Shown here piece after piece: positions 52,668 through 61,390 of a stretch of 64,000 nucleotides of DNA; the stretch's first letter is position 1; each line of letters opens with the position of its first letter. The stretch comes from Nocardia pseudobrasiliensis NBRC 108224. GTDB lineage: Bacteria; Actinomycetota; Actinomycetes; Mycobacteriales; Mycobacteriaceae. The notes below the pieces were generated by a model. The model made no database searches. It saw nothing but the letters and a program-made list of their open reading frames with translations, and was not told the origin of the DNA. The position numbers and the translations under genes were made by a program. The stretch lies in assembly GCF_001613105.1 (NCBI RefSeq), contig NZ_BDBS01000010.1, positions 1 through 64,000 on the forward strand, written 5' to 3'.

Positions 52668-53990
52668 ATGACCGTCACCGTGGTGCTGTTCACGCGGGAT
52701 CTGCGGGTGCGGGACAATCCGGCGCTGGTGGCCGCGCATCGCGAGGGCGCGGCGGTGGTGCCGCTGTTCGTGGTGGACGAGCGGATCGTCGCCGGGCGGC
52801 GCAGTTCACCCAATCGCGCCCGCTTCCTGGCCGCGGCGCTGGCCGAGCTGGACGACGAATTACGCGGCCTCGGTGGGCATCTGGTGGTGCGCTACGGCGA
52901 TGTCGTCGATGTCGTGGCCGATGTCGTGCGCGAGGTGCATGCCGACAGCCTGCATCTGGCCGCCGATGTGAGCTGGTACAGCCGCGCGCGGGAGGAGGCG
53001 CTGCGCAAGCGGCTGGCACCGCGCGACTGTCTGGTCCACACCCATGCCGCCTCGGTGACCACCACCGATCCCGCCGAGCTGACCCCGGCCACCGGGCGCG
53101 ATCATTTCGCCGTATTCACCCCGTATTACCGCCGCTGGCTGGAACATCCGCGCCGCCGCCCGCTCGCCGCGCCCCGCGATCTGGTCATTCCGCCGGTGCG
53201 CGGCGAAGCGCTGCCCCGATTCGACGACAGCCGGGACGGCAGTTCGCCGGGTCTGGTCGTGGGCGGCGCGATCACCGCCCGAAAAGCCCTGCGCCGCTGG
53301 CTGTCCGGACCCGCCGACGAATACGCCACCGCGTCCGACGATCTGGCCGCCGACGTCACCTCCCGGCTGTCGCCGTATCTGCATTTCGGCTGCCTGTCGC
53401 CGATCGAGGTCCTGCATCGGATCGATCTGGACTCACCCAGCGGCGAGGCCTTCGCGCGCCAGCTGGCCTGGCGTGACTTCCATCATCAGGTCCTCGCCGC
53501 GCGACCGGAGGTGGGTTGGAAAGATTACCGGCCCAGGCCGATTCGCTGGCGCGAGGATCCGCACGCGGTCCGCGCCTGGCAGGACGGCCGCACCGGCTTC
53601 CCGATCGTGGACGCCGGCATGCGGCAACTGCGCGAGGAGGGCTGGATGCCCGGCCGCGCCCGCCTGATCACCGCCAGCTTCCTCACCAAATCGCTGCGCG
53701 TGGATTGGCGGATCGGCGCGGAGCATTTCCGGCGCTGGCTGGTGGACGCGGATGTGGCCAACAACCAACTCAATTGGCAGTGGACCGCGGGCACCGGCAC
53801 CGATACCCGCCCCAACCGCGTCCTCAACCCGCTGCGCCAGGCCGACCGCTTCGACCCGGACGGCGAATACGTTCGCCGCTGGATTCCGGAGCTGCGACAG
53901 CTGGACGGGGCGAGTGTGCATCGGCCGTGGCGCGCGGGGATACTCGCGGCGGACTACCCCGCGCCGATCCTCGAATGCAACGGGATGTAG
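52668..53990 (+). CDS. phrB: Deoxyribodipyrimidine photolyase (class I CPD type)
   Basis: A 440-residue photolyase that uses blue light and reduced FAD to split cyclobutane pyrimidine dimers. The N-terminal antenna domain has VVLFTRDLRVRDNPALVAA and FVVDERIV. The FAD domain has YLHFGCLSPIEVLHRI, RQLAWRDFHHQVL, GFPIVDAGMRQLREEGWM and NNQLNWQWTAGTGTDTRPNR, including the electron-transfer Trp. ATG 52668 has TTGGAGC upstream. It probably belongs to the LitR-controlled light regulon. Confidence 0.95.
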   Translation: MTVTVVLFTRDLRVRDNPALVAAHREGAAVVPLFVVDERIVAGRRSSPNRARFLAAALAELDDELRGLGGHLVVRYGDVVDVVADVVREVHADSLHLAADVSWYSRAREEALRKRLAPRDCLVHTHAASVTTTDPAELTPATGRDHFAVFTPYYRRWLEHPRRRPLAAPRDLVIPPVRGEALPRFDDSRDGSSPGLVVGGAITARKALRRWLSGPADEYATASDDLAADVTSRLSPYLHFGCLSPIEVLHRIDLDSPSGEAFARQLAWRDFHHQVLAARPEVGWKDYRPRPIRWREDPHAVRAWQDGRTGFPIVDAGMRQLREEGWMPGRARLITASFLTKSLRVDWRIGAEHFRRWLVDADVANNQLNWQWTAGTGTDTRPNRVLNPLRQADRFDPDGEYVRRWIPELRQLDGASVHRPWRAGILAADYPAPILECNGM

Positions 53991-54899
53991 CTAGCGCGGC
54001 GGATGTACCTTCGCCCAGTGCTCGGCGATATCGATGCGGCGGGCCAACCACACCTTGTCGTGGGACCGCACGTAGTCCAGGAAACGGTTGAGCGCCGCCG
54101 CCCGTGCCGGGCGCCCGGCGAGGCGGCAGTGCAGGCCGACGGACAACATCTTCGGCGCGCCCGCCGCGCCCTCGGCGTAGAGGGTGTCGAAGGCGTCGCG
54201 CAGATAGGCGAAGAACTCGTCGCCGTTGGCGAAACCCGCGGGCGAGGAGAACCGCATATCGTTGGCCTCCAGCGTGTACGGCACCACCAGATGATCGGTG
54301 TCGTGTACGCGCACCCAGTAGGGCAGATCGTCGGCGTAGGAGTCCGCGTCGTAGGCGAAGCCGCCGTGCTCGACCACCAGTTCGCGGGTCTGCGGCGAAT
54401 CGCGGCCGGTGTACCAGCCGCGCGGCGGTTCGCCGAACAGCTCGGTGATGATCCGCACCGCCTCGGCCATATGCTTGCGCTCGGTCTCGGCATCGGTCAT
54501 CTGATACGAGATCCACCGCAATCCGTGGCTGGCGATCTCGTACCCATTGCGCCGAAATGCCGCGACCGCTTCGGGATTGCGCTCGAGCGCCCGCGCGACG
54601 GCGAACACCGTCAGCGGGATGCCGCGCGATTCGAAGGCCCGCAACACCCGCCACAGCCCGGCCCGCGATCCGTATTCGTACAGCGACTCCATACTCATGT
54701 GCCGATTCGGAAACGCCTGGGCCGGAACGATATCCGACAGGAAGGTCTCCGAGCCCGGATCGCCGTCCAGGACGCTGTTCTCCCCGCCCTCCTCGTAGTT
54801 GAGGACGAACTGCACGGCGATATTCGCCTCGCCGGGCCAGTGCGGATGCGGTGGGGTGGGCCCGTAGCCCACCATATCGCGGGGTTGGGTCACGCTCAC
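53991..54899 (-). CDS. puuE: Allantoinase, PuuE polysaccharide-deacetylase type
   Basis: A 302-residue allantoinase of the PuuE type, which opens allantoin to allantoate without resembling the classical amidohydrolase. The family is recognised by FVLNYEEGGENSVLDGDPGS, MESLYEYGSRAGLWRVLRAF, EIASHGLRWISYQ and GWYTGRDSPQTRELV. GTG 54899 overlaps the allantoicase stop (GTGA) and has AGGAG upstream. It is the last gene of the minus-strand allantoin operon that starts at 59407, and its 3' end abuts the photolyase gene with no gap. Confidence 0.9.
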   Translation of the reverse strand: MSVTQPRDMVGYGPTPPHPHWPGEANIAVQFVLNYEEGGENSVLDGDPGSETFLSDIVPAQAFPNRHMSMESLYEYGSRAGLWRVLRAFESRGIPLTVFAVARALERNPEAVAAFRRNGYEIASHGLRWISYQMTDAETERKHMAEAVRIITELFGEPPRGWYTGRDSPQTRELVVEHGGFAYDADSYADDLPYWVRVHDTDHLVVPYTLEANDMRFSSPAGFANGDEFFAYLRDAFDTLYAEGAAGAPKMLSVGLHCRLAGRPARAAALNRFLDYVRSHDKVWLARRIDIAEHWAKVHPPR

Positions 54900-55969
54900 T
54901 CCTGTTCTCCGCGAAGACCTTCCAGCGCCGCGTCGGCCAGTGCGCCGAGGGCGGGTTCGGCGCGCAGCCGCTCCCGGGCGGCCTCGGTCAGCGTGCCGTA
55001 GAGGCGAAGTCGCGCGAATCCGCCGTCGGGGTACACGTCCAGCCGCGCCTCGGTGACCGGCTCGGCCACCTCGATGGCGAAGCGGTGCCGGGTGTCGGGC
55101 TGCAGATCGACCCGCGGCAGCAGTTCGACTTCGGTTCCGTCGGAACGAATTCCGGTCAGCCGCGCCGCGCCGGGGGAGTTGAACAGGAAGTAGGAGGTGT
55201 CGATCTCGGCGGTGCGCAGTACACCCTCGCCGGTCAGCCGCACCCGCACCCAGTCGTTGCCGCCGTCGCGACGCCGCGCGGTCTCCCAGCCGTCGCCCAT
55301 GACCCGGGCCCGCCCGGGCATCAGCAGATTCTGTGGATGGGAGTAGAAGCGGTTGGAGCAGTCGGTCACCAGTCCGCCGTTCTCCAGCGCCGCCAGATCG
55401 AACGGGCCCGAATCCAGCCAGCGCGGGTCGGGTTTCGCCAACCCGTGCACGCGCAGTCGCGCCACGCCGCCGTCGGGGAACATGCTCAGCCGCACATGGG
55501 TGAACTGCCGTTCGGATTCGACGACGAATGGGTTCTCGGCGTCGCCGTTCACCTTCGAGCGCGGCACCAGGGTAATCCAGTCGGTGCGGGCGGCGAGCTC
55601 GTCCGCCGATGGATACCCCTGTGCCAGTAGACCTTCCACCGCGATCTCGGGCGGATAATTGCCCTTGAACCACGCGGTGTCCACCACCACGCCGCGGATC
55701 ACGCCGGGTACGCCGAGCCGCACGATGGCCCGGTCGGCATCATCGGAGTCGGGGGCCGCGCCGTGGGAACGCCGTCGCCGCCGGGTCTCCCAGCCGTCGT
55801 AGACCTGGCCCTTGTGGCCGAAGGTCGCGGCGGTGAAGGTCGCGGCCTCGGGCCGGATGAGATTCTCCTTCTCCGCGAAGGATTCGTCGTCGGCCCATAC
55901 GACCGCACCGCCGAGGGTGCGTACGGCCAGATCGGGCAGCAGGGTGAATTCGGTGCCTTCGCCGCTCAT
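54896..55969 (-). CDS. alc: Allantoicase
   Basis: Allantoicase splits allantoate into ureidoglycolate and urea. The 357-residue protein has two repeated jelly-roll domains. Repeat 1 shows YDGWETRRRR, GVVVDTAWFKGNYPPEIAVE and FPDGGVARLRVHG. Repeat 2 shows GDGWETARRRDGGNDWVRV, EIDTSYFLFNSPGAARLTGI and YPDGGFARLRLYG. This duplication is diagnostic. ATG 55969 overlaps the previous stop (ATGA). A long open frame upstream lies inside the neighbouring gene and is not part of this one. Confidence 0.95.
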   Translation of the reverse strand: MSGEGTEFTLLPDLAVRTLGGAVVWADDESFAEKENLIRPEAATFTAATFGHKGQVYDGWETRRRRRSHGAAPDSDDADRAIVRLGVPGVIRGVVVDTAWFKGNYPPEIAVEGLLAQGYPSADELAARTDWITLVPRSKVNGDAENPFVVESERQFTHVRLSMFPDGGVARLRVHGLAKPDPRWLDSGPFDLAALENGGLVTDCSNRFYSHPQNLLMPGRARVMGDGWETARRRDGGNDWVRVRLTGEGVLRTAEIDTSYFLFNSPGAARLTGIRSDGTEVELLPRVDLQPDTRHRFAIEVAEPVTEARLDVYPDGGFARLRLYGTLTEAARERLRAEPALGALADAALEGLRGEQE

Positions 55970-57180
55970 AGGATGGGCAGTTTCCTTTCTCGCAACTGAT
56001 TGAGCACCGCGACCGTGGCGGCCGGTGCCAGCGCCGTGACGTCCTCGGATCCGTATGCGCCGCAGTCCAATCCGCGCAGTACGACCGTTGCGAGCGCCTG
56101 CGCGGTGGCCGGTTCGTCGACCACCGCGCCGCCCTGGCGCCGCAGATACCGATCGATGCGCGGCGCGGCCGCGGCGAGCGCGCCCCGGAAGAATGCGAAG
56201 GTGGCCGCCCAGCGTGTCACCAGATGGCCCGGATGCATATCCCAGCCCTGGTAGTAGCCGCGCTCGAGCGAACGGGTGACCAGACGGAAGTGCCGGGCGA
56301 CCGCCGCGGCCACCGCATCGTCGGCGCCGACCGGCATGACCTGGGTGGATCCGTCGCACACCCATACGCCGGTCTGCGCGGCGGCGGCCTGCATGACGGC
56401 CTTGGCGTGATCGGCGACCGGATGTTCGAGCGACTGGAACTGCGGGGAGATGCCGCAGGCCGCGCTGTAATCGTAGGTGCCGTAATGCAATCCGCTGCAG
56501 CGTCCGGCCGAGCGATGGATGGCGCGGGCCACCGTCGCACTGCCGTCGGCCCCGATCACCGCCTGCGGGCTCTCGATCTGAAGCTCGAAACGCAGTGCGC
56601 CCGAGGGTAATCCGTGCGCGGATTCGATCTCTTCGCACAGTCGCACGGCGACCGCGGCCTGTTCGGCCGAACGGATCTTCGGAACGGTGAACACGAAACC
56701 GTCGGGCACCCCGCCCGCGCCGTCGAGGACGCGCTCGAGCGTGCGCACGGCCCGTTCCCATTCCGCGCTGGTGAGCCCCTTGATCCGAATGCCGCGGAAG
56801 CGGACCGTCGCGGGCAGCGCCGACAGGATCTGCCCGGCGCGAATGGCGTCGCGGTCCTCGATCTCGTCGCCGCGGTTGCCGTAGCCGTCCTCGAAATCCA
56901 GGCGCAGATCCTGAATCGGATTGTGCGCCAGGGTGGTACGGACACGGGTGAGCACCTCGACGCCCGCCAGCTCGGTGAGCGGATCGCGGTGACGTTCGGC
57001 GAGCCCGAGCGCGGCCGCGCCCCACTCGTCGGGCAGATCCTTGGTGGCGTCGGCGGCGCAGACGTAGGCGGTGTGGATCGGCTGGCCGGGCCGGTCACCG
57101 GGACAGTGCCGGGCCAGATCCGCGTCGATCTCACGCAGGCGGGCGGCCAGACCGCCCAGGAATTCGGGGGGCAGCTTCAC
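55966..57180 (-). CDS. DUF6986 protein, HpcH/HpaI aldolase/citrate-lyase-like
   Basis: A 404-residue TIM-barrel protein related to HpcH/HpaI aldolases and citrate lyase beta. DLRLDFEDGYGNRGDEIEDR, FVFTVPKIRSAEQAAVAVRL, RFELQIESPQAVIGADG and HYGTYDYSAACGI are the metal and substrate regions of the family. It is found in allantoin clusters of actinobacteria (from memory). Streptomyces allantoin operons instead contain malate synthase, so a role in condensing or cleaving glyoxylate is an attractive guess. ATG 57180 overlaps the racemase stop (ATGA), giving tight coupling. Confidence 0.8.
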   Translation of the reverse strand: MKLPPEFLGGLAARLREIDADLARHCPGDRPGQPIHTAYVCAADATKDLPDEWGAAALGLAERHRDPLTELAGVEVLTRVRTTLAHNPIQDLRLDFEDGYGNRGDEIEDRDAIRAGQILSALPATVRFRGIRIKGLTSAEWERAVRTLERVLDGAGGVPDGFVFTVPKIRSAEQAAVAVRLCEEIESAHGLPSGALRFELQIESPQAVIGADGSATVARAIHRSAGRCSGLHYGTYDYSAACGISPQFQSLEHPVADHAKAVMQAAAAQTGVWVCDGSTQVMPVGADDAVAAAVARHFRLVTRSLERGYYQGWDMHPGHLVTRWAATFAFFRGALAAAAPRIDRYLRRQGGAVVDEPATAQALATVVLRGLDCGAYGSEDVTALAPAATVAVLNQLRERKLPIL

Positions 57181-57917
57181 TGGACAGCTCCATCGGTGCC
57201 GAAGGCGGACAGTAGGCCGGTGTAGTGCTTGGGCGGCGGTGCGGCGAACTCACCGCGGCCGGACTTGCGTAGACCCAGCGTAACCAGCGATTGCACACCC
57301 AGGGTGGCCGCGGCGACGCCGTCGACGACCGGGACGCCGACCTCCTCGGTGAGGTGTGCGCACAGATCGGCCATGCCCGCGCAGCCCAGTACGACCGCAT
57401 CGGAGCCGTCGGCGGCGACCGCGGCCCGGCAGGCATCGGCGATGACCGTGCGGACCTTGGGATCGTCGAGCTCGAGCACCGGGATATCGGTGGCGTGCAC
57501 GCCCAGGCAGAATCGCCGCATCCCGTAGCGCTCGGCCAGATCCAGCGCCTGCCCGACGGTCCGTGACAGCGTGGTCACGACGCTGAAGCCGCGGCCCAGA
57601 CGGCTGGCCGCGGACATGGCCGCCTCGGCGATTCCGAGTACCGGACCGCGCGCCAGCTCCCGCGCGGCGTACAGGCCCGGATCGCCGAAGCAGGCGATGA
57701 CATAGCCGTCGACGCCCTCGGCCTCGCCGCGCGCGATCTCGGCGAGCAGCCCCGGCACCGCGAGCGCCTCGTCGTAGTGGCTCTCGATGGAGGCCGGGCC
57801 CATGGTCGAGGTGACCGCCTGCACGACCGTGCCCGGACCGGCCACGGCCCGGGCGCATTCGTCGATGACGGCGGTCATCGCGGCGGTCGTATTCGGATTG
57901 ATGACGCGGATTCGCAT
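57177..57917 (-). CDS. hpxA: Allantoin/hydantoin racemase (Asp/Glu racemase superfamily)
   Basis: A 246-residue racemase of the HpxA/HyuE type, which interconverts allantoin or hydantoin enantiomers so that the next enzyme can use both. Conserved parts: RIRVINPNTTAAMTAVIDEC, YVIACFGDPGLYAARELARG with the first Cys, and VVLGCAGMADLCAHLTEEVG with the second Cys. Both catalytic Cys are present. ATG 57917 starts 5 bp after the permease stop. In an operon with PuuE allantoinase, allantoin racemase is the best call. Confidence 0.88.
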   Translation of the reverse strand: MRIRVINPNTTAAMTAVIDECARAVAGPGTVVQAVTSTMGPASIESHYDEALAVPGLLAEIARGEAEGVDGYVIACFGDPGLYAARELARGPVLGIAEAAMSAASRLGRGFSVVTTLSRTVGQALDLAERYGMRRFCLGVHATDIPVLELDDPKVRTVIADACRAAVAADGSDAVVLGCAGMADLCAHLTEEVGVPVVDGVAAATLGVQSLVTLGLRKSGRGEFAAPPPKHYTGLLSAFGTDGAVQ

Positions 57918-57922
57918 ATTCC

Positions 57923-59407
57923 TCACGGGGTTTCGGGGACGGGTAGGCGCAGCGGGCCGCGGGTGGCCAGGATCGGATACGCGATCAGGCCGATGGCGCA
58001 GCCGATGAACCAGCTGTACTGCGCCGCGGTGTACATGCCGGTGATGTCGCCCGCGGTCAGTACCGGGAAGACCGCGGCGGTCGCACCGACGAGGGTGGTG
58101 ACGATCGCGGCGGGGTTGTAACCCCGTCGGTACCAATAGCTGCCGCGCGGGGACAGGGTGAACAGGTCGTCGACCACCACCCGCTGGCGGCGCACCCGGT
58201 AGTAGTCGGCGATGAGCACGCCGAACAGCGGGCCCACGCACGCGCCGAGGGTTTCCAGCGTGTAGTGGATGACCTGCGGATTGTTGTAGAGGTTCCACGG
58301 CGTGATCACCAGCGAGCCGACCGCGGCGATCATGCCGCCGCCGCGCCAGCTGATCTTCCGCGGATTCACATTCGAGAAGTCGAAGGCGGGGGAGACGAAG
58401 TTCGCGACGATATTGATGCCGATGGTCGCGACGGTGAAGGTCAACGCGCCCAGCACGATCGCGGTGGTGTTGTCGATGCGCGCGACCGTCTGCACCGGAT
58501 CGGTGATGAGTTCACCGTAGACCGGTACCGTCAGCGCGGCGGTGACCACGACCAGCAGCGAGAACACCAGGAAATTGAGCGGCAGCCCGAGCAGATTGCC
58601 GCGCTTGATCGCGGTGAACGAGCGGCCGTAGCGGGCGAAGTCGCCGAAGTTCAGCATCGGCGCGGAGAAATACGACACCACCAGCGCCACCGCGCCCAGC
58701 ATCACCGGCACCGCCGACCAGCCGGTGTGGGTCACCGTGGTCAGATTCAGATCGATGGCACCCCAGCCCGCCCTCGCGAGCAGATATCCGCACAGCACGA
58801 ACATCACGACGTAGACCGCGGGGCCGCAGAAATCGATGAATTTGCGGATCGATTCCATCCCGCGCCAGAACACCGCGGCCTGCAGCACCCACAGCACCAG
58901 ATAGCTGCCCCACCCCAGCGCCGACAGTCCGAGAAATCCGTAGTCCGCGGCCACCGCGTACCGTGCGAGCCCCGGAAACAGCTTGATCAGCACCACATCC
59001 AGCGCCGCGGAGGCGAGATAGGTCTGAATTCCGTACCAGGCCACCGCGATCAGGCCGCGGATGACCGCCGGAATATTGGCGCCCAGCACCCCGAAGGCCA
59101 CGCGGGAGATGACCGGATACGGCACACCGGTGCGCTGACTCGGCTTGGCGACCAGATTGCAGAACAGATGCACCACGGCGATCCCGAGCACCAGCGCGAG
59201 CAGTACCTGCCAGCTGGCCAGGCCGAGGGCGAACAGGCTGCCCGCGGTGACATAGCCGCCCACGCTGTGCACATCCGACATCCAGAAGGCGAAGATGTTG
59301 TAGACGCCCCAGGTCTGTTTCTCCAGCGGAGCCAGGTCGGCGTTGGTGAGCCGCGGGTCGTAGGCGGGTGTGACGGCCTCCGCCGGCGGCGCAACGGTCT
59401 CACTCAA
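57923..59407 (-). CDS. NCS1 family allantoin permease
   Basis: A 494-residue NCS1 permease like PucI/PurP-type allantoin importers. N-terminal NADLAPLEKQTWGVYNIFAF, WMSDVHSVGGYVTAGSLFAL and GVPYPVISRVAFGVLGANIP are strongly conserved in allantoin and uracil carriers. Twelve hydrophobic segments end with YSWFIGCAIGLIAYPILA. First gene of the operon permease, racemase, DUF6986, allantoicase, allantoinase. ATG 59407. It is more distant from the 19.2-kb NCS1 gene than an allelic copy would be. Confidence 0.92.
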   Translation of the reverse strand: MSETVAPPAEAVTPAYDPRLTNADLAPLEKQTWGVYNIFAFWMSDVHSVGGYVTAGSLFALGLASWQVLLALVLGIAVVHLFCNLVAKPSQRTGVPYPVISRVAFGVLGANIPAVIRGLIAVAWYGIQTYLASAALDVVLIKLFPGLARYAVAADYGFLGLSALGWGSYLVLWVLQAAVFWRGMESIRKFIDFCGPAVYVVMFVLCGYLLARAGWGAIDLNLTTVTHTGWSAVPVMLGAVALVVSYFSAPMLNFGDFARYGRSFTAIKRGNLLGLPLNFLVFSLLVVVTAALTVPVYGELITDPVQTVARIDNTTAIVLGALTFTVATIGINIVANFVSPAFDFSNVNPRKISWRGGGMIAAVGSLVITPWNLYNNPQVIHYTLETLGACVGPLFGVLIADYYRVRRQRVVVDDLFTLSPRGSYWYRRGYNPAAIVTTLVGATAAVFPVLTAGDITGMYTAAQYSWFIGCAIGLIAYPILATRGPLRLPVPETP

Positions 59408-59492
59408 GTCGCACGTCCGATCGTCTGTCCCGCACCGCGGGAACTGGATTCGGCGACGCTATCGAGCCGGTATTGCCGCTTTGTTGCGCAAA

Positions 59493-60227
59493 CTATATAT
59501 CTTTGCCGTCGCCGGACTCGGCAAATAGTCCCGTATCGGTCGGTAGCCCTTCGACCACTGTATTCAACCGAGCGTGATGCTGCTCTGTGGCCTTCAGCAA
59601 CTCGGTGGCATCGCCGGTGAGGAAGGCCGCGAGCTGACGGCTGTGGTCGGCGTGCAGTACCGCCCGCTCGGCGGCGCTCACATGGACCATGGGCTGTACG
59701 GGTTCGGTGATGTTCCAGGCGTATTCGAGCATGTGCACCAGCCGGGCCATGCCCGACGGGCGGGTCAGCGCCAGGTGGAAGGTGCGGGTCTCGCGGTGGT
59801 AGGCGGCCGGATCGTCGTCGAGGACCGCGCGCTCGAGCCGGGCGTGCGATTCGGTCGCGATGCGGTGATCCTCGGGCCCCGCGCGGTCCACGGCCGCGGC
59901 CAGCGCCGCCGACTCCAGCCGCTCGCGCACCACATACAGCTCGCGCAGCTCGCTCGCGGTGAGCCGGGTGACGGTGTATCCGAAATTGGGGCGGTGTTCG
60001 ACCAGGCCCTCACCGATCAGGGTCTGCAGCGATTCACGCACCGGAATCGCGCTCACATCGAACCGCTGGGCGAATTCCCGCAGCGGCAGCCCGGTGCCGG
60101 GTGGCAGATTGCCCGCCAGGATCAGCCGCCGCAGTTCGGCGAGGATCTCCTGCTGCGAATAGCCGCGCCGCGCGTCCTGCGGCGGGGTGAGATCGGGCAG
60201 CCTGGGCAGGCGTGGTCGGGGAGGCAC
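59493..60227 (-). CDS. GntR family regulator, FCD type, of the allantoin cluster
   Basis: A 244-residue GntR regulator. HTH: QEILAELRRLILAGNLPPGT and LREFAQRFDVSAIPVRESLQ. The FCD domain follows with ELYVVRERLESAALAAAVDR and FHLALTRPSGMARLVHMLEY. It is upstream of the permease operon in the same direction with an 85-bp gap, and likely controls it. GTG 60227 was chosen because the protein then starts near its first conserved residues. A TATTAC -10 element (60237-60242) only 9 nt upstream hints at a leaderless mRNA. Confidence 0.88.
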   Translation of the reverse strand: MPPRPRLPRLPDLTPPQDARRGYSQQEILAELRRLILAGNLPPGTGLPLREFAQRFDVSAIPVRESLQTLIGEGLVEHRPNFGYTVTRLTASELRELYVVRERLESAALAAAVDRAGPEDHRIATESHARLERAVLDDDPAAYHRETRTFHLALTRPSGMARLVHMLEYAWNITEPVQPMVHVSAAERAVLHADHSRQLAAFLTGDATELLKATEQHHARLNTVVEGLPTDTGLFAESGDGKDI

Positions 60228-60335
60228 GCTCGTACCGTAATACCTGCCCGGCGCGGGCCGCCGAAAGCAACGTCGCAGGAATTGGGGGCGGGGCGGGATG
60301 CTTATGACCCGGGTTCGGGCGACGATCATCGAGGC

Positions 60336-60590
60336 ATGATCATTCGCAAATTCGCCGCAGCCGGATTGCTGTGTGCCACATCCCTTCTCGTTGTCGCCCC
60401 GATGGCGCAGGCGGATTCCGGCAGCTCCTCGCTCAGCGGCCCCTCGTCACTGAGCGGTCGGATCAACCTGGGCTGCCTCATCGCGCGCCTGGCGACCCTG
60501 TCGGGTGAGCCGCCGATGGGCGCGGACTGCTTCCCGCCGCCCGTCGGCGGTATCGACGCGCCCCTCGCGGGCGAACTCGCTATCGGCTGA
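60336..60590 (+). CDS. Small secreted protein
   Basis: An 84-residue protein with a clear signal peptide: MIIRKFAAAGLLCATSLLVV then APMAQADS, cleavage likely after AQA. The mature part contains a near-repeat SSSLSGPSSLSG and then CLIARLATLSGEPPMGADC with two Cys that may pair. It has no known domain. ATG 60336 follows the divergent GntR promoter. It overlaps the convergent hydrolase gene by 11 bp. Such small exported proteins are common in mycolata; the function is unknown. Confidence 0.75.
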   Translation: MIIRKFAAAGLLCATSLLVVAPMAQADSGSSSLSGPSSLSGRINLGCLIARLATLSGEPPMGADCFPPPVGGIDAPLAGELAIG

Positions 60591-61350
60591 CCTCGGCGAG
60601 GAAGTCGGCCACCGCGCTGGTGAGCTCCGGGGCCGCGAGCGCGGAGAAGTGATCGCCCGGTATCGGTACGCGGCGGCCGCGCGGCAGGGCGGCCGCGAGG
60701 GCGTCGGCGGAGGCGGCGTACGGATCGTGGTCGCCGACGAGAATCAGTGCGGGAATATCGATCCGGCGTAGTTCGGCCTCGGTGGTCGCGACGACCGAAT
60801 CGGGAATGTGGCGCAGCGCCCGCGGATCGGCTCCGGTCCGGGTGGTCCAATACGCCAGATCCGCCTCCTGCGAACCGGATTCGAGGGCGCGGCCCTCGGC
60901 CATCGCGGTGAAGGTCCGACGGTAGATATCGTTGCGGTCGCTCCCGCGCGTGATCGAGTCCAGCCCCTGACCGCCCACGATCACCCGCGCGGGGCGGGCG
61001 CCGTGGACCACCATGCGCAGGACCATGCGCCCGCCCAGGGAGTAGCCGCCCAGGTCGTAGTCGTCGAGGCCCAGATGTTCGATCAGCGCCAGTCCGTCCT
61101 CGGCCAGGACGTCGGGCGGATAGGCCCGGGCGTCGTCCGGGTGCGCGCTGTCGCCGTGTCCGCGCAGGTCCGGCATGATCACCCGGTAGCCCTTCTCGGC
61201 CAGGGCGGTCGCGGGGCCGAATCGCACCCACTGGGCGCCATTGCCGACGATGCCGTGCAACAGCACCAGTGGCCTACCGATGCCCAGCTCTCGATACGCC
61301 AGTTCCACGCCGTCCCGGCCGTGGAATCGCTGCGTCGACGCGTTGATCAT
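60580..61350 (-). CDS. Alpha/beta hydrolase
   Basis: A 256-residue alpha/beta-fold hydrolase. The oxyanion and nucleophile motifs are VLLHGIVGNGAQWVRFGPA and LGGYSLGGRMVLRM (Ser nucleophile). The acid is in ILVGDHDPYAAS and the His in IPGDHFSALAAPE. A small lid domain is short. No signal peptide. ATG 61350 starts at MINASTQRFHGRDGVELAY; an upstream frame is only non-homologous Arg/Pro-rich sequence. Esterase or lactonase activity is possible but not readable. Confidence 0.88.
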   Translation of the reverse strand: MINASTQRFHGRDGVELAYRELGIGRPLVLLHGIVGNGAQWVRFGPATALAEKGYRVIMPDLRGHGDSAHPDDARAYPPDVLAEDGLALIEHLGLDDYDLGGYSLGGRMVLRMVVHGARPARVIVGGQGLDSITRGSDRNDIYRRTFTAMAEGRALESGSQEADLAYWTTRTGADPRALRHIPDSVVATTEAELRRIDIPALILVGDHDPYAASADALAAALPRGRRVPIPGDHFSALAAPELTSAVADFLAEVSR

Positions 61351-61390
61351 GTTGACCAGTATGGCCTTTCGCGCCCGCCCCGGCAGGGTG

